Source: JAIOHN01 sp038258185
GTDB taxonomy: Bacteria; Chloroflexota; Anaerolineae; Aggregatilineales; Phototrophicaceae
Assembly (NCBI GenBank): GCA_038258185.1
Contig: JBBSQD010000006.1
Span: 1 to 64,000 of the forward strand
DNA length: 64,000 nucleotides
Reading direction: 5' to 3'
Shown here in pieces: positions 1-8,914 of the stretch; position 1 is the stretch's first letter, and every line of letters begins with the position of its first letter. Position numbers and translations under genes: made by a program. The notes beneath the pieces are model-generated. The model was not told the DNA's origin. It was given only the letters and a program-made list of their open reading frames with translations, and made no database searches.

Positions 1-857
1 ACATCATTAATCAGATTGAGCAGATGCTTGGCGCTGTCGACCACTTCAAACAGGGTTTCTTCCTGCTCCTCGTTTACCGGCCCCAGGTCACCTTTGGCCA
101 CAAACTTGGTGAAGTTGATGATAGCATTCAACGGTGTGCGCAGTTCGTGGGACATACTGGCGAGGAAGGCTGACTTCACCTGGTCGGAGCGTTCCGCCTT
201 CAGACGTGCCTGCTCAGTTTCAATGACCTGATTTTTCAACGCTAGCTGAGAGATCTGCAGATCATCAATAAACTGGTCGCGGATCCGACTGACCAACGCG
301 GGAACACCGGTTGTCAGGGCCACAAAGGTCAGGGTAGCCAGCGGGACTTCAATGCCAGACGTGGTAGCCAGAAACACAATGGAGAGCATAGTTAAAATGC
401 CTACAAGGATGGTTTCTTTCCACCCCAGAAGCAGACTGGCAAACAATACGCCTAAGGACAGGAAAAAGTAACTGGTCTCCGAAATTCCTGTGAGGCTGTT
501 AACATTTGCCAGAAGGATGGCGATATAAGGCGTGGCGATAATGAAATACGCCGCCCAGACATAATAGCGGCTACGGCTGAGAAAGTAGGAAACCGCAATG
601 ACTACAAGGCCAGCAATGCCGCCTATATTAACGGTAGCACCAGCCTCCCCCGATAACATCGTCGCAATAGGGGCCTGAAAAACGGTGATAATTGCCAATG
701 GCAGTAAGACAAGCAGGAAAGTAGACAGATTGATTGCTTTGCGCCGGTCATCGCCCTCTAATAGGGGTGACGGGGCAACCAGACTGTCCCACAGGTCACG
801 CCAGGTACGGCCAGAATCCGAATTGGTTTGTAGAGGTAAAATCCCCTGTTTTTCCAT
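1..857 (-). CDS. Membrane sensor histidine kinase, N-terminal part (runs off left edge)
   Basis: Reading leftwards from an ATG at 857, which has an in-frame TGA just upstream, gives an open frame of 285 codons that leaves the window. After a ~40-residue cytoplasmic tail there are about six hydrophobic segments between residues 43 and 190. A linker helix (195-228) follows, then a HisKA dimerisation box SHELRTPLNAIINF with the phospho-accepting His at residue 237. The ATP-binding domain lies outside the window, so its integrity cannot be judged. Such kinases autophosphorylate and pass the phosphate to a response regulator. The stimulus is unknown because the membrane sensor is not a named domain I recognise. 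No partner regulator is visible next to it. The kinase call is firm from the H-box; the ligand is open. Confidence 0.85.
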   Translation of the reverse strand, partial: MEKQGILPLQTNSDSGRTWRDLWDSLVAPSPLLEGDDRRKAINLSTFLLVLLPLAIITVFQAPIATMLSGEAGATVNIGGIAGLVVIAVSYFLSRSRYYVWAAYFIIATPYIAILLANVNSLTGISETSYFFLSLGVLFASLLLGWKETILVGILTMLSIVFLATTSGIEVPLATLTFVALTTGVPALVSRIRDQFIDDLQISQLALKNQVIETEQARLKAERSDQVKSAFLASMSHELRTPLNAIINFTKFVAKGDLGPVNEEQEETLFEVVDSAKHLLNLIND

Positions 858-1138
858 ACGTCATGTTCTCTTCATAATGAGTGGTCGAAAATGAACAGGG
901 CCAATTTTTTACCCCATCCCAATAAGTATTGTAAATCAATTTTCTATGGCAAACGTTAAGATTATTACCTGTATGAACTTATATGGAGTAATAGATATGA
1001 CCAATGTACTAGATTGATATTGTTTAAGGTCAGATTTTTACAGAATTATTTGCGTTATTGTAATATTGCAAATGTTGTTTTTGTTGTGCTTCTTATTTAC
1101 AATCTGTGCAACATCGGCCTATAAACTGGGATAATTGC

Positions 1139-2512
1139 ATGGAAAACAAGCTCAAATTATCGACCAATCGTTTTGAGTGGCTCATTGCCGCCTTGTTCGC
1201 ACTTGGCATTTTTGTCGCCTTCACCTTCTGGAGCGGCGTCCCCACTGATGAACGTGCCAATATATTCTGGCTCTTTGTCGTACTGCTGCTTATTTTTTCC
1301 ACTGGGTTTGTTGCTATGTCATGGCATTTGATGTTTCGTCCCCTGCCAGAAAGACAACGCGCGGCGCCTGCTTTGGAGCTCTCTGTGGGTACGCGCCAGT
1401 TTTTATCCCTGCTGCTGGCTATCGGTGGCCTGTGCCTGGTCGTAGGGCCTTTCTGGGATGAGATCTGGCACCGGCAGTATGGTATTCCATTTGGCGAGGA
1501 TTTTTTCTGGCGGCCTCATCTGTTGCTTTATTTTGGTTTTGGCGCCGGTGTGATGGTCGGTTTCTGGGCATTGTCCTATGTGGCGTTTCGCTCTAAAGGC
1601 AGCTTCCAGCAGCGTATGCGCGCCACACCGCTGATCGGCCTCGTGATCCTCAGCAGCCTTTTCCTGATGTATGTGGTACCCGCCGACCCGGTCTGGCATA
1701 TGGTCTATGGCCGTGACTTGTCCGCCTGGAGTATCCCGCATATTTTGCTTCTTATCAGCATTGCTATCGTGATGCTGATGGCGGCTATCGTCCACCTTTC
1801 GACTGTACCTGTACGTCAATGGCAGGGCATCCACAAGATCAGCGCGCAGGATATCCTGCCGCTGCTGATGTTTGCCGCGATGATGATGCCCTGGTTACAA
1901 ATTCTGATTCTGGACTGGGATCAGGCTTTTGTTGACCCCGCGCGTTTGGAGAATCGCTTCCGCCCTGAATGGCTGATGGCCGCGAATATTGTTTTCACGG
2001 CGACTTTCGCAGGGGTGATTGCGAATCGCAGTTTACGGCGGGTGGGTGCCGCGACTGTGACCGGTATCCTCGCGCTGATAATGCGTTACCTCATGATTCA
2101 GATTTTCGGCGTGCAGGAGACTACTCATTATGATGCGTGGATATTGGCTCTGGCACCCATGATCGCTATTGACGTATGGATGGCTTACAAAATCCTGATC
2201 TCTAAGTCCGAGGTGCCGTGGTATACAACCGGGATCGCGGCGGCTGTCGGTATGCTGATCGCCGCTCCGCTGCTGACGGCGCTGTATCCGTTCCTGCCGA
2301 TTGTCAATATTGTGGTGTTTGCGGCGGCGGTGCTGGTCGCGGGCCTGTCTGCCAGTTGGATCGGCACAAATGTCGGTGAGTATGCTGCTGTGGAAAACAA
2401 GCAACTCGCAGAACAAACCGCTTTCTACATGCCCGGTATTGCCATCGGCACATTGGTGACATTTCTGATTTTCGTGGTGATCTTTATCAATACGGCTCCT
2501 CCACCCGTATGA
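1139..2512 (+). CDS. Polytopic membrane protein of unknown function
   Basis: About 457 residues with roughly 13 hydrophobic segments spread over the whole length and short charged loops. A conserved-looking aromatic loop, EIWHRQYGIPFGEDFFW, follows the third segment and ends in RPH before the fourth. I do not recognise the family. The absence of a nucleotide-binding domain argues against an ABC component, and a carrier or an integral membrane enzyme are both possible. I chose the ATG at 1139; a GTG at 1106 would add 11 residues with no better ribosome binding site. The gene stands alone: an AT-rich 280-base gap precedes it, holding no gene I can see, and a strong terminator follows 30 bases after the stop. 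Confidence 0.7.
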   Translation: MENKLKLSTNRFEWLIAALFALGIFVAFTFWSGVPTDERANIFWLFVVLLLIFSTGFVAMSWHLMFRPLPERQRAAPALELSVGTRQFLSLLLAIGGLCLVVGPFWDEIWHRQYGIPFGEDFFWRPHLLLYFGFGAGVMVGFWALSYVAFRSKGSFQQRMRATPLIGLVILSSLFLMYVVPADPVWHMVYGRDLSAWSIPHILLLISIAIVMLMAAIVHLSTVPVRQWQGIHKISAQDILPLLMFAAMMMPWLQILILDWDQAFVDPARLENRFRPEWLMAANIVFTATFAGVIANRSLRRVGAATVTGILALIMRYLMIQIFGVQETTHYDAWILALAPMIAIDVWMAYKILISKSEVPWYTTGIAAAVGMLIAAPLLTALYPFLPIVNIVVFAAAVLVAGLSASWIGTNVGEYAAVENKQLAEQTAFYMPGIAIGTLVTFLIFVVIFINTAPPPV

Positions 2513-2541
2513 CGAACCGCCTCTGAACAGGCTGGATGATT

Positions 2542-2578
2542 AAACAGGGACATGGCCGAGTCGTGTCCCTGTTTTTTT
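2542..2578 (+). terminator. Rho-independent terminator
   Basis: Perfect 11-bp stem (2542-2552 with 2564-2574), an 11-nt loop and a run of T immediately after. It ends the transcript of the membrane protein at 1139-2512. Confidence 0.9.
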
Positions 2579-2681
2579 GCCTTATATGCTGGTTAGGCTA
2601 AATTCCATGAGCAAGTGGCCGGTAGCGGACATGAACGATATTATGTGCTGCGAATATTGGGTCAGCGAGACAGGGCAAGCG

Positions 2682-3398
2682 ATGGACGAGAAACCCGCAT
2701 CGAACGAGATTTATGATCAGGTTGCCGAGCGTTATGCGGAACTGGTCAAAACCAAACCGCACAATGCCTTTCTGGAACGGCCCGCTATTCGGGCACTGGT
2801 ACCGGACATTCGCGGCGGTCGGGTCCTGGATGCAGGTTGTGGATCAGGTGTTAATCTGCAATGGCTGATTGACCAGGGCGCGCACGAGGTGGTTGGGATT
2901 GATGTCAGCGCAAAGATGATCGAGATTGCCGCGCGCGAGGCCATTCCCAATGTATCGCTGTTCATCGCGGATATGAGTCACCCGCTTGATTTGCTGGAAA
3001 CAGACTCATTTGATCTGGTGTTGTCATCGCTGGTCGTGCATTACATTGAGGATCAGCAGGCGTTTTTCGCAGAGATGGCGCGGTTACTGCGACCAGGTGG
3101 CCGCTTCGTATTTTCGACTCACCATCCACAGAGTGATTTTAGCTGGCATCCGGGTAATTATTTCGAGACGGTTTATGTCACTGATGAATGGCGCGGCTTT
3201 GCGGATGAAGCGATTAAGGTGTCTTTTTATCGTCGTCCACTGAGTGCCATTACTGAAGCGCTCACCGACGCGGGCTTTATTATCGAGCGCCTGACCGAGC
3301 CTCAACCCACTCAGGATTATCTAAAGGCCGACCCGGCAGGCTATGAAAAAGCGCGACAGCAGCCCGCATTTTTATGTATACGGGCTCACTTACGTTAA
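2682..3398 (+). CDS. Class I SAM-dependent methyltransferase
   Basis: About 238 residues. Motif I, VLDAGCGSG, binds S-adenosylmethionine. It is followed by an acidic strand end (VVGIDVS), a motif-II-like segment FDLVLSSLVVHYIED and motif III LLRPGGRFVFS, which together give a complete Methyltransf_11-type Rossmann fold. The substrate cannot be read from the sequence; these stand-alone enzymes act on varied small molecules. The reading frame is open back to 2577, but that region overlaps the upstream terminator. The ATG at 2682 sits just before the first conserved helix (NEIYDQVAERYAEL) and is preferred; ATG 2607 is an alternative. No operon partner follows, because the next gene is convergent. 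Confidence 0.8.
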   Translation: MDEKPASNEIYDQVAERYAELVKTKPHNAFLERPAIRALVPDIRGGRVLDAGCGSGVNLQWLIDQGAHEVVGIDVSAKMIEIAAREAIPNVSLFIADMSHPLDLLETDSFDLVLSSLVVHYIEDQQAFFAEMARLLRPGGRFVFSTHHPQSDFSWHPGNYFETVYVTDEWRGFADEAIKVSFYRRPLSAITEALTDAGFIIERLTEPQPTQDYLKADPAGYEKARQQPAFLCIRAHLR

Positions 3399-3428
3399 AG
3401 TCTACCCTCAGATAGCTCTTCTAATTCC

Positions 3429-4343
3429 TCACTCAGCCAGGGGGACTGTTTCAACGACTTCTGTTGTTTGACGCAGGTTATTGAATACAGTCTGTGGCAC
3501 GTGCAGGCGGTCATCACTGTTGTAAAGTATTTGCAACTTGTCAAATGTTTCATCGGGTATCTGTGTCAATGCCGCAAGCTGATCATAGAAGCTGAGCTGT
3601 TCTTCGGTGAAAGTAGCGTCTGGCATGGGGGTGGCGCCCCACACGTCCCATGGAAGCATCTCCATTTTATTGAGCGATGCCGCGTCACGCACCAGATTGC
3701 CTGCAATGAACCACAGACCCTTCATGCCCTCATAGAATCCGATGCCAAATTGTTCCGGGCTTGCTTCCCCATTACGGCAGCGCATCCAGGCATCTGCTGC
3801 AACCCAGAATTGATCACGAGATACGTCCAGCACATCCCACTGAATCGCGAGTTTTTCCTGCCACACTTCGTCCATCTGAGCATCTACTAATACCCAACGC
3901 CCCTCAGTAGCGTTCCAGTACTCGCAGACCCAATGGTCTTCATAGCGACCTGGGCCAAAGTAGGCGGCGAAACCGCAGCGCGCTCGTGCCGGGATACCCC
4001 TGGCTCGCAGCAGCGTTACGATAAGTTTGGTGAATGCGTGACAGCGGCAGCCGATCCGATGTTCGGGAACGCGCTCGGCGGTCAGTGGTTGATCGTCCAC
4101 TGCAAACAGTGCATCCAGCATTGCTTCAACTGAACGCAAGTGAATATCGGCAGCACGCTCATCGGAGAGGGTGATGCCGTAGAAATCGTTTGCAACAACA
4201 TCGTAGATACCCAACTCGTGCACCACCTGTACCAGTTGATCCACGTTGTCAGGGAGGTCTTTCAGACGTCGAGCATGTTTTCCTGGGTGGGTCAACGGAC
4301 CAGCGGCAGCATAATAGTCCAGAATATTCTTGTGGTTAGTCAT
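3429..4343 (-). CDS. Transglutaminase-like (papain-fold) protein
   Basis: 304 residues. The transglutaminase-like core shows Cys in GCRCHAFTKL (Cys99 or Cys101, followed by a helix), His137 in YEDHWVCEYW and Asp154 in VLVDAQMDEVW, in the order of the catalytic triad. The segment LLRARGIPARARCGF is typical of bacterial members, which act as proteases or amidases rather than cross-linkers. No signal peptide, so it is cytoplasmic. It starts 4 bases after the MerR gene and almost certainly shares its promoter, which suggests inducible expression. AAGGA precedes the ATG at good spacing. Substrate unknown. Confidence 0.8.
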   Translation of the reverse strand: MTNHKNILDYYAAAGPLTHPGKHARRLKDLPDNVDQLVQVVHELGIYDVVANDFYGITLSDERAADIHLRSVEAMLDALFAVDDQPLTAERVPEHRIGCRCHAFTKLIVTLLRARGIPARARCGFAAYFGPGRYEDHWVCEYWNATEGRWVLVDAQMDEVWQEKLAIQWDVLDVSRDQFWVAADAWMRCRNGEASPEQFGIGFYEGMKGLWFIAGNLVRDAASLNKMEMLPWDVWGATPMPDATFTEEQLSFYDQLAALTQIPDETFDKLQILYNSDDRLHVPQTVFNNLRQTTEVVETVPLAE

Positions 4344-4347
4344 GATA

Positions 4348-5175
4348 TTATTCCTTTTTGTGATCTAATTGCGCATCAGAAACGGGAAATTGAAGCTCGG
4401 TCAGAAACTCCGATGGGTTGCTTGTGTGAGCTGGACTGCGATGGTAAATTTCGTACACAGGCCCAATGCGTTGGTAACCGCTGTGATACATCCAATTGCC
4501 TAATGCCATCCCAGTCTGCCGAATCGTACGATAGTCACCGCGATGCAGCACACTGGCAACAGCGGCCCCGGCTATAATGCGCTGACATTCGAGATTGCCT
4601 AAGGATGAGGGGAGAGCCATCACTGGCGCACCCACGAACAGGTCGATCCCATCGGATTCGACTTCGAAGTACAGATGCACCAGGGGTTCGCCGGGGACAA
4701 TGAGTTTCTTTTGCAGTTCTTTGAGCACAATCTGAACGAACGGCGCAATAGAGGCCTGGTCAGGTAAGGTTTGGCGTTGCCCCACCAGGGTATAGGCTTC
4801 GGTCTGTTTGAGAACAAAATCGTAATGCACATCATCTGCCATGACTTTTAACTGCTGGCTGCGGGCAAGTAAACGTTGCAGCCGCGCTTGCTCCTTGTTC
4901 ACGACCTGTTGCTGATCCACAATTCGCTCTGTGACCAGTGCCATGACTGCCTCGCTATCGTGGGTGGTGAGCAGGCTTTCAATCTCATCCAGCGCAAATC
5001 CACAGTCTTTGAGTGCCATGATACGCATCATGTCTGCCAGTTGGTCGATCTTGTACAGTCGGTATCCATTCTCCGGATCAGTCATGGCCGGCATCAATAG
5101 CCCGATTTTGTCGTAGTGTCTCAGGGTTTTAATCGAAACCTGAGCAATGCGTGCAAACTCACCAATTTTCAACAT
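4348..5175 (-). CDS. MerR-family regulator with GyrI-like effector domain
   Basis: About 275 residues. The N-terminal winged helix reads LKIGEFARIAQVSIKTLRHY and continues to GYRLYKIDQL. A long dimerisation helix (EAVMALVTERIVDQQQVVN) follows, then a C-terminal half of the GyrI/BmrR small-molecule-binding type, including LVHLYFEVES and YEIYHRS. Such proteins twist promoters with over-long spacers when they bind a ligand. The frame is open to 5199, but an AGGAGG lies between that codon and the ATG at 5175, which fixes the start. Its own promoter (5195-5225) has the 19-bp spacer expected for MerR control, so autoregulation together with the downstream transglutaminase-like gene is likely. Ligand unknown. 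Confidence 0.88.
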   Translation of the reverse strand: MLKIGEFARIAQVSIKTLRHYDKIGLLMPAMTDPENGYRLYKIDQLADMMRIMALKDCGFALDEIESLLTTHDSEAVMALVTERIVDQQQVVNKEQARLQRLLARSQQLKVMADDVHYDFVLKQTEAYTLVGQRQTLPDQASIAPFVQIVLKELQKKLIVPGEPLVHLYFEVESDGIDLFVGAPVMALPSSLGNLECQRIIAGAAVASVLHRGDYRTIRQTGMALGNWMYHSGYQRIGPVYEIYHRSPAHTSNPSEFLTELQFPVSDAQLDHKKE

Positions 5176-5194
5176 AAGCCTCCTCACGACTTTG

Positions 5195-5225
5195 AGCATA
5201 AGGCATACCCTAAGGGGAGAGTCAA
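5195..5225 (-). promoter_or_regulatory. MerR-type promoter, 19-bp spacer
   Basis: On the minus strand, -35 TTGACT (5225-5220) and -10 TATGCT (5200-5195) are separated by 19 bp instead of 17. The spacer holds an imperfect dyad around CCCTTAGGG. This is the classical arrangement bound by MerR regulators and lies directly before the merR-like gene. Confidence 0.8.
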
Positions 5226-5304
5226 GAAATTTTTCGTCTGATTTTAAAGGTTTTTGTCAGGGAAGTGAGGGTGATGAGGTTCAAAGCATGACTGTAAACT
5301 AAAC

Positions 5305-5739
5305 TTAATACGGCCAGTTGCGATAACGCACATGCTCTTTGAGGTGGCGCAGCAACAGCGGGAAATCCGTCAGATGGGCGGCGCGGCATTCCAGCACTTT
5401 GCGTTGGTTGGCATCCCAGATCGTCAGCACACGCTGCTCTGGACGATGGTCGAAATACCAGTTGTCCAGATGATCAAACGCATAATAACGCGGCACATGC
5501 ACCCGTCGGACAATGCCATGCGGCAGGATATCAATGCCTTCCTGCCAGACATACAGCGCGGGTAACCCCATAAATGCCAGTGGGATTAACAAGCGCACAT
5601 CCAGCCAGATGCCGGATTCGCGCCAGCGAAGCATCAGCGTCAGCAGCAGGATAAAGATTGGCGCCAGCCACAGCACAGTCAACCCCACGCGATAGATGCC
5701 CGGCAGGCGGTGGCGGCTGATGATGGGTGATTCAGTCAT
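5305..5739 (-). CDS. Small membrane protein with two TM segments, unknown function
   Basis: 144 residues. Two hydrophobic segments (about residues 17-37 and 48-64) are followed by a ~75-residue soluble tail rich in aromatic and basic residues (YYAFDHLDNWYFDHRPEQ). The layout resembles small bacterial membrane-anchored PH-like proteins, but I see no decisive motif. The ATG at 5739 is preceded by GGAGG at ideal spacing. The open frame runs on upstream into the left inverted repeat of the IS element, which shows that the insertion landed about 40 bases upstream of the real start and has probably replaced or displaced the native promoter. Confidence 0.6.
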   Translation of the reverse strand: MTESPIISRHRLPGIYRVGLTVLWLAPIFILLLTLMLRWRESGIWLDVRLLIPLAFMGLPALYVWQEGIDILPHGIVRRVHVPRYYAFDHLDNWYFDHRPEQRVLTIWDANQRKVLECRAAHLTDFPLLLRHLKEHVRYRNWPY

Positions 5740-5780
5740 GGCAGATAACCTCCAACTAAGTCTCTGGCACGCTTCTGTAA

Positions 5781-5796
5781 ATTTAGTATCTATCCG
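5781..5796 (+). repeat. Left terminal inverted repeat of IS element
   Basis: ATTTAGTATCTATCCG, the exact reverse complement of 6723-6738. Confidence 0.92.
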
Positions 5797-5877
5797 AGAA
5801 ATCAATTAGGACTTGAAAAGACAGATGAAACTCGCTGAAATTGGAATTGTCCAAAACCCCAAAGGAGCGAGTTCATC

Positions 5878-6729
5878 ATGTCTAAGAATGATAATGAAAA
5901 ACCGAAAAATGTCGATTACTTTAAAGTACCAAAACCGTTGTGGAAACGGATTAAGAAGTTGTTTCCTGACCAAACCAAGAAACGGGGCAAGGGTCGCCCA
6001 CCAGCCAATAATCGTGCGATATTAAACGGGATTTGGTATGTATTGTGGACAGGATGCCAATGGAAAGCGGTCAAACGCAAATGGTTTGGTGTGGCAAGTA
6101 GCGTCTTACATGAACGTTTTCAAACATGGCAAGCAAATGGTTTGTTTGAAAAAATCATGAAAATCATGCTCAAGTTCTATCACAAACGGCGCAAAATAAA
6201 GTGGAAATGGCAAGCGATTGATAGCAAATCATGTCCCTCACCACTTGGTGGCACTCAAACGGGTAAGAATCCAACGGACAGAGGCAAAAAAGGTGCAAAG
6301 TTACATCTATTGGTTGACAAACGTGGTGCACCTCTGGCAATTCATGTCACAGGCGCAAATGAGCATGACAAATGGTCAGCAGATGATTTGATTATTTCAG
6401 TTGTTGTGCCCCGACCCAAAAAGAAAAAGCAACATCTGTGTGCCGACAAAGGCTATGATTCTCAAGATGTACGTGATTTTGTTGAAAAAGAACGGTTCAT
6501 TGCACACATCAAGCATCGTAGACGACGCGGTGAACCTGTTGTTGAAGAATGCCCCATACCCGGTGAAACACAACATCCTGCCCGACGATGGGTCGTGGAG
6601 CGCACATTGGGCTGGCTCACAAAACGACGCAGTATTCGCGTTCGCTGGTGCAAGAAATTTGAAAATTGGAAAGCTTTTATTCAATTTGCTTGCACCCATA
6701 TTTTGTTTAATTTAGCATTTTACGGATAG
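5878..6729 (+). CDS. IS5-family DDE transposase
   Basis: 283 residues. The N-terminal part (21-100) is the DUF4096-like DNA-binding region typical of IS5 transposases (WTGCQWKAV). The catalytic RNase-H fold shows Asp115 (WQAIDSKS), Asp190 (LCADKGYDS) and Glu241 in WVVERTLGWLTKRR, the complete DDE triad with the Y-(2)-R-(3)-E-(6)-K-like signature region. AAAGGAG lies 10 bases before the ATG. No frameshift or internal stop, so the enzyme should be functional. Its stop codon overlaps the right inverted repeat. Confidence 0.93.
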   Translation: MSKNDNEKPKNVDYFKVPKPLWKRIKKLFPDQTKKRGKGRPPANNRAILNGIWYVLWTGCQWKAVKRKWFGVASSVLHERFQTWQANGLFEKIMKIMLKFYHKRRKIKWKWQAIDSKSCPSPLGGTQTGKNPTDRGKKGAKLHLLVDKRGAPLAIHVTGANEHDKWSADDLIISVVVPRPKKKKQHLCADKGYDSQDVRDFVEKERFIAHIKHRRRRGEPVVEECPIPGETQHPARRWVVERTLGWLTKRRSIRVRWCKKFENWKAFIQFACTHILFNLAFYG

Positions 6730-6738
6730 ATACTAAAT
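6723..6738 (-). repeat. Right terminal inverted repeat of IS element
   Basis: Exact inverted copy of 5781-5796. It contains the transposase stop codon. Confidence 0.92.
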
Positions 6739-6823
6739 GATATATCAAATATCCTGTACTTTCATGTCGATTGGACTGATGGTGCATGCCAGACAGATCA
6801 GCGGCTTACGGTAAAACAGGATT

Positions 6824-7141
6824 TTACGCTTCTGGTTTCAGTTCGACAATCACGCCTGAACCCCACTTGTATTTGACCACCATCAACTGGCTGACTGCTG
6901 CGGACAATTCCGGTTCTTCATCGGCATCAATTACACGGCCACTACCTTGATAGGTTTGCTCACCCACACGAAACGTAATCGCCGGGTTATGCTGGATATT
7001 CTGCACCCAGTCGGACTTTTCTCCACCGCCCGAAACCAGATAATAGCAACCGTCGTGTGCCACAAACCAGATCTCAATCTCATGAGGATCGCCCGTTTTG
7101 CGTCCGGTTGTGATCAGATAAAGATATTGCGGTTCTTCCAT
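6824..7141 (-). CDS. F420-dependent (deazaflavin) nitroreductase-family protein
   Basis: About 105 residues, a short split-barrel protein of the DDN/DUF385 type. The family hallmarks are LITTGRKTGDPHEIEIWF near the N terminus, then YYLVSGGGEKSDWVQNIQHN and a C-terminal strand. Members bind coenzyme F420 (or less often heme/FMN) and transfer hydride to varied substrates. A CofE-like F420 glutamyl ligase at 27803 supports F420 use by this organism. The ATG at 7141 is chosen over the adjacent GTG at 7144. The gene lies just beyond the right end of the IS element and points towards it. Confidence 0.8.
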   Translation of the reverse strand: MEEPQYLYLITTGRKTGDPHEIEIWFVAHDGCYYLVSGGGEKSDWVQNIQHNPAITFRVGEQTYQGSGRVIDADEEPELSAAVSQLMVVKYKWGSGVIVELKPEA

Positions 7142-7309
7142 CACTAAAAGCCCTCATTAAAGCATGTTTACCAACTATAACGGCTGCCTGTCCTGGCGAC
7201 TACTGGACTTTGGTTGGGTAAAGGTGACCAATAATGCTGGCAACCACCACCAGAACACGGCACAATAGCCTTAATATTGACTCTTAAACACAAAGGAACA
7301 GAGAGCAAG

Positions 7310-8875
7310 ATGGCTATTGAAATTACTGGCCCACTCACGCCGCCGTTTGATGAAATTCTCACCCCGCAGGCGCTGGATTTTATCGCGACGCTGCACCGCG
7401 AATTTAACCCACGCCGGGTCGCGCTGCTGGAAAAACGCGCCGAGCGCATGACCGATCTGCAGAATGGCAAACTCCCGGATTTCCTGCCAGAAACCGCAGA
7501 AATTCGCGAAGGCGGCTGGCAGGTCGCCGCGACCCCGCCGGATTTGCAGAAGCGCTGGGCAGAAATCACCGGCCCGGCGGATCGCAAAATGATGATTAAC
7601 GCCCTCAATTCTGGCGCGGATATGTTCATGGTGGATTTTGAAGATTCGCTGTCCCCCCATTGGGAAATCGTCGTGCAGGGGCAGATCAATCTGCGCGACG
7701 CGATCCGCCGCGAGATCAGCTTTGAAAACCCCGATGGTCGCCTGTACACACTCAATGACCAGACCGCTGTAATGCTGGTGCGTCCGCGCGGCTGGCACCT
7801 GACCGAAAAACATGTGCTGGTCGACGGTGCGCCGATTTCGGCCAGCCTGTTCGACTTCGGCCTGTATTTCTTTCACAATGCACGTGTGCTGCTTGCCAAT
7901 GGCAGCGGCCCGTATTTCTATCTGCCCAAGCTGGAAAGTCATCTGGAAGCGCGCCTGTGGAATGATGTCTTTAATTTCGCCCAGGACTCCGTCGGCATCC
8001 AGCGCGGGACGATTCGCGCCACCGTGTTAATCGAAACGATTCTGGCAGCCTATGAAATTGAGGAAATTCTCTACGAGCTGCGCGATCACTCCGCTGGCTG
8101 TAACGCGGGACGCTGGGATTATATTTTCAGCATGATTAAAAAATTCGCCCAGCGTGAGGATTTTATTCTGCCGGATCGCGCTCAGATCACCATGACAGTG
8201 CCTTTCATGCGGGCTTATACTGAACTGCTGGTGCGCACCTGTCATAAACGTGGCGCCCATGCTATCGGCGGGATGGCGGCATTTATCCCCAGCCGCCGTG
8301 ATGCCGAAGTAAACGACCTGGCGATGTCCAAAGTGCGCGAAGATAAGCAACGTGAAGCCCATGACGGCTTTGATGGCACCTGGGTAGCCCACCCTGACCT
8401 TGTGCCGATTACCCGCGAAATCTTCGAGAAAACCCTGGGTGATAAACTCAATCAGAAAGATCGCTTACGCGAAGATGTCAGCGTCAGCGCGGCGGATCTG
8501 GTCAACACCAATATTACCGACGCGGCCATCACCGAAGCAGGACTACGCAGTAATATCAGTGTCGGCCTGCAATACCTCAATGCGTGGCTGGATGGCAACG
8601 GCGCGGCAGCGATTTATAATCTGATGGAAGATGTCGCCACCGCTGAAATCTCACGGGCGCAGCTCTGGCAGTGGCGCTACCATAAAGCCAAATTAAGTGA
8701 TGGCCGTGCCATAGATCAGGCGCTGTACAGCCAACTGCGCGATGAAGAACTGGAAAAACTCGGTGGCGAGTCCGCCGAGCATTATGGGGATGCATCCGAG
8801 ATTCTGGACAAGCTGGTCTTGTCGGACGAATTTGTAGAATTCCTGACCTTCATTGCCTACGATTATCTCGATTAA
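7310..8875 (+). CDS. aceB: Malate synthase (A type)
   Basis: 521 residues, the usual size of malate synthase A, which condenses glyoxylate and acetyl-CoA to malate in the glyoxylate shunt. Visible family segments: MVDFEDSLSPHW, VRPRGWHLTEKH (active-site Arg), GTIRATVLIETILAAYEIEE, the signature RDHSAGCNAGRWDYIFSM and FMRAYTELLVRTCHKRG. The family signature normally reads GLN in the middle; here it is GCN. The TTG at 7277 would add 11 unconserved residues, so ATG 7310 is preferred. No isocitrate lyase is visible in the window, so glyoxylate could come from elsewhere. The acetamidase-like gene follows 39 bases later and may be co-transcribed. Confidence 0.95.
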   Translation: MAIEITGPLTPPFDEILTPQALDFIATLHREFNPRRVALLEKRAERMTDLQNGKLPDFLPETAEIREGGWQVAATPPDLQKRWAEITGPADRKMMINALNSGADMFMVDFEDSLSPHWEIVVQGQINLRDAIRREISFENPDGRLYTLNDQTAVMLVRPRGWHLTEKHVLVDGAPISASLFDFGLYFFHNARVLLANGSGPYFYLPKLESHLEARLWNDVFNFAQDSVGIQRGTIRATVLIETILAAYEIEEILYELRDHSAGCNAGRWDYIFSMIKKFAQREDFILPDRAQITMTVPFMRAYTELLVRTCHKRGAHAIGGMAAFIPSRRDAEVNDLAMSKVREDKQREAHDGFDGTWVAHPDLVPITREIFEKTLGDKLNQKDRLREDVSVSAADLVNTNITDAAITEAGLRSNISVGLQYLNAWLDGNGAAAIYNLMEDVATAEISRAQLWQWRYHKAKLSDGRAIDQALYSQLRDEELEKLGGESAEHYGDASEILDKLVLSDEFVEFLTFIAYDYLD

Positions 8876-8914
8876 ACAGCCGGATATTACTGGTCCAGAA
8901 AAGGTGATTTGAAT

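Larger units (their letters stand above)
5781..6738 (+). mobile_element. IS5-type insertion sequence, complete
   Basis: 958 bp bounded by perfect 16-bp terminal inverted repeats (5781-5796 and 6723-6738). Allowing two mismatches, the similarity extends to 22 bp. One transposase gene fills it and its stop codon lies inside the right repeat. The length and single DDE frame fit the IS5 family. A target duplication cannot be fixed unambiguously because the repeat ends are themselves AT-rich. Base composition is AT-richer than the flanks. The element appears intact and possibly active. Confidence 0.9.
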
